This document shows positions 62,452 through 64,000 of a stretch of DNA of 64,000 nt, piece after piece (position 1 is the stretch's first letter; the number at the start of each line of letters is the position of its first letter). Below the pieces are notes generated by a model, which made no database searches, was not told the DNA's origin, and saw nothing but the letters and a program-made list of their open reading frames with translations. The stretch is taken from contig NZ_BJDG01000010.1 in the NCBI RefSeq assembly GCF_005404945.1, positions 1 to 64,000 of the forward strand, in the 5' to 3' direction. The DNA is from Lactiplantibacillus pingfangensis. Its GTDB lineage: Bacteria; Bacillota; Bacilli; Lactobacillales; Lactobacillaceae. Position numbers and translations under genes: made by a program.

Positions 62452-63573
62452 TTAAGCATCATATTGCCGTAAAAAGGCCTTTAATTTTGTTAGGCCACGG
62501 ACTAAAATTTCCGTCTGGGTGCAATACCCTAAGCGGACATGTCCAGGTAAGTCAAACCGTGAGCCCGGGACGAGTAAGACGCCCGTCTCAGCAAGCAACT
62601 GGCGACAAAAGGTTTCGTCATCTACCGGCAGATCAAGTTTCAAACAAGACACCGAAATGCCATGCGGCACAATCAGGCTTGCACGGGGTTCTTGCGTCAC
62701 CCAATCAGTATAAATTTTAAGATTGCGCTTAACAATTTCACGATTGCGTTGTAGAATTTCTGCACGGTGTTGCAAAATAAGTACCGCCAGTTGATCATTG
62801 AACACACCACCACAAATCATCGTATAGTCCCGATATTTTCGAAAGCGCTCAGTCAAAGTGGCCGATTGTGTCGCCGTCCAACCAATCCGCACACCCGGTG
62901 CCGAATAGGTTTTTGATAAGCTGTTCACAGCAATCCCTTTTTCATACAGATCTGCAATTGACACAAAGGGCGTACCATCCAACGGCTCATAAACTTCATC
63001 CGCTAAGACATACGCACCGACTTCTCGCGCCAGTGCCACGACCTGTTTCAACAGTTCAGCATCCAATAAACTCCCGGTTGGATTAACGGCATTATTCAGC
63101 AAAATCATCTTAGTGTCTGGCCGCATCAATTGTCGGAGCTCCGCGATGTCTGGTTGCCACTGTTTGGATTCTTGTATATGCCAATAATCAACCGTCGCCC
63201 CAAGTGATTTAGGGATATCATACAACTGCTGATAACTAGGATACAACGCAATGACATGGTCGCCGGGATTAACCAAACTGTAGATCGCCAGATGATTGGC
63301 CCCAGTTGCCCCATTGGTTTGCAAGACATTGGCTGCCGGCACATGCTCGTACAAGCCACTGACCAAGGTTTTAAACTTTGGTGATCCTTCAATCCAGCCG
63401 TAATCTAAACGTGATTGCATTAACTGTTGATAAAATTGCTGTCCATGCTGTCCATCTAAATCGACCACTTCTTGCATTGTTAAGGCTGCAATTGAACTTT
63501 GACTGATGTCGGTGGTTGCCTTTCTTTCATTTTCATTTAACCAGGCCTCTACGCCAAAACCGGCAATTTCCAT
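62452..63573 (-). CDS. PLP-dependent class I/II aminotransferase
   Basis: Fold-type I aminotransferase of 373 residues. The PLP Lys is in NSLSKTYSAPGVRIGW (about 235), and the cofactor contacts are TNGATGANH, LLNNAVNPTGS (usual NNPHNPTG) and DEVYEP. C-terminal Arg for substrate carboxylate is in HVRLGY. The substrate is not clear from sequence; similar proteins are annotated as aspartate- or capreomycidine-type. ATG at 63573. It is separated by about 90 bases from a LysE-type exporter on the same strand. Confidence 0.9.
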   Translation of the reverse strand: MEIAGFGVEAWLNENERKATTDISQSSIAALTMQEVVDLDGQHGQQFYQQLMQSRLDYGWIEGSPKFKTLVSGLYEHVPAANVLQTNGATGANHLAIYSLVNPGDHVIALYPSYQQLYDIPKSLGATVDYWHIQESKQWQPDIAELRQLMRPDTKMILLNNAVNPTGSLLDAELLKQVVALAREVGAYVLADEVYEPLDGTPFVSIADLYEKGIAVNSLSKTYSAPGVRIGWTATQSATLTERFRKYRDYTMICGGVFNDQLAVLILQHRAEILQRNREIVKRNLKIYTDWVTQEPRASLIVPHGISVSCLKLDLPVDDETFCRQLLAETGVLLVPGSRFDLPGHVRLGYCTQTEILVRGLTKLKAFLRQYDA

Positions 63574-63664
63574 ACACTAATCGTTCCCTTCTACATAATT
63601 AGCTAAAGTTTCAGCTAAAAAAATCCAATACGACTAGCATACCGATTGTGACGCACGTCTGCAA

Positions 63665-64000
63665 CTATATTTTCGTGACAAAAGTCGCCAACAACTTTAC
63701 ACCATACAAAATAATGACGATACCACAAATTCGATTGACCCAGAGTAAAACTTTGGGTTGCATTAAATGCTTAAATTTACTAATCAAACCCGTTAGGCCA
63801 ATAAACCAAATTATTGACGCAATAATGACCCCCAACATAAAAAAGTGAGTTAAGCCAGCGGGTAATGACACGCGAAACGCGCCTAATAAGACCGAACCAT
63901 CAATCAACGCTTGCGGATTCAACCAAGCAACTGAAAACGCCGTGATGATCGTCGCTTTATACGAAAAAGCCGTGGCCATCGTGCCCATCGCGACTTCTTT
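63665..64000 (-). CDS. LysE-family amino acid exporter (partial, 5' end outside)
   Basis: The C-terminal part, at least 112 residues, of a LysE/ArgO-type membrane exporter. The frame is open to the window edge, so the start lies beyond 64000. Motifs include SVAWLNPQALIDGSVLLGA, typical of the family, and three membrane helices at 70-110 from the visible start. It is the last gene seen before the aminotransferase and may export basic amino acids, in line with argR nearby. Confidence 0.85.
   Translation of the reverse strand, partial: KEVAMGTMATAFSYKATIITAFSVAWLNPQALIDGSVLLGAFRVSLPAGLTHFFMLGVIIASIIWFIGLTGLISKFKHLMQPKVLLWVNRICGIVIILYGVKLLATFVTKI

Noticed and set aside
1-64000. tRNA, rRNA, CRISPR arrays, complete insertion sequences
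   Set aside because: I looked for T-arm and CCA-end patterns, regularly spaced repeats and transposase motifs and found none.

Overview
The window looks like a chromosomal segment of a lactic acid bacterium of the Lactiplantibacillus plantarum group. This is inferred from gene order and protein type: an LPQTxE sorting signal, a two-member infC/rpmI/rplT and thrS arrangement with L20-leader and T-box control, a menA-type prenyltransferase standing alone, and strong AGGAGG ribosome binding sites. No database search was possible. Most genes lie on the minus strand. No tRNA, rRNA, CRISPR array or intact insertion sequence was seen.

Layout, left to right. 1-5.9 kb: a SpoU/TrmH-type methyltransferase divergent from acyP and a lipoprotein YidC, then a divergent Rgg regulator/MFS exporter pair with a perfect 16-bp palindrome between them, then menA. 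6-9.1 kb: an ArlRS-like two-component system preceded by a repeat-rich spacer. 9.3-16.4 kb: rarA, a small possible immunity protein, a 962-residue LPQTSE-anchored MucBP surface protein, gnd and rpmF. 16.4-23.6 kb: a YceD (DUF177) gene and the conserved ribosome/NAD/tRNA block yqeG-yqeH-yhbY-nadD-yqeK-rsfS-yqeM-tmcAL. 23.9-26.8 kb: a PgaD-like/PgaC-like polysaccharide synthase pair and a small membrane protein. 27-44.4 kb: a long housekeeping run on the minus strand, ytpR-sftA-murC, rnhA, a BI-1 protein, polA-mutM-coaE-nrdR-dnaB-dnaI, T-box-thrS, and L20 leader-infC-rpmI-rplT. 44.4-46.7 kb: an AT-rich accessory island. 46.7-64 kb: a PepSY-like protein, aldo/keto reductase, ytmP-trmB, ecsAB divergent from hit, prsA, yheA-yhaO-yhaN-yhaM, a class A PBP, a 40-residue basic peptide gene, an ArgR-family regulator, an aminotransferase and the end of a LysE-family exporter.

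The most unusual material is of two kinds. First, the island at 44.4-46.7 kb carries a DUF3644-type protein with an Rx4H HEPN ribonuclease motif. A compact structured RNA gene on the opposite strand converges on it. That RNA has its own promoter, a start point predicted at the first base of an 8-bp closing stem, and an intrinsic terminator made by the same stem, whose A/T run overlaps the stop codon of the protein gene. The pair sits between imperfect 19-bp direct repeats, inside an outer 14-bp direct repeat. This looks like a HEPN effector with an RNA partner, comparable in layout to RNA-associated abortive-infection modules. Second, the intergenic regions hold at least three families of 150-190 bp dispersed elements that fold into branched hairpins (three copies of one, two of another, one of a third), and pairing in the three-copy family is kept by compensatory base changes.

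Many translation starts were moved inward from the longest open frame to an ATG or GTG with a proper Shine-Dalgarno sequence. infC appears to start at AUA.
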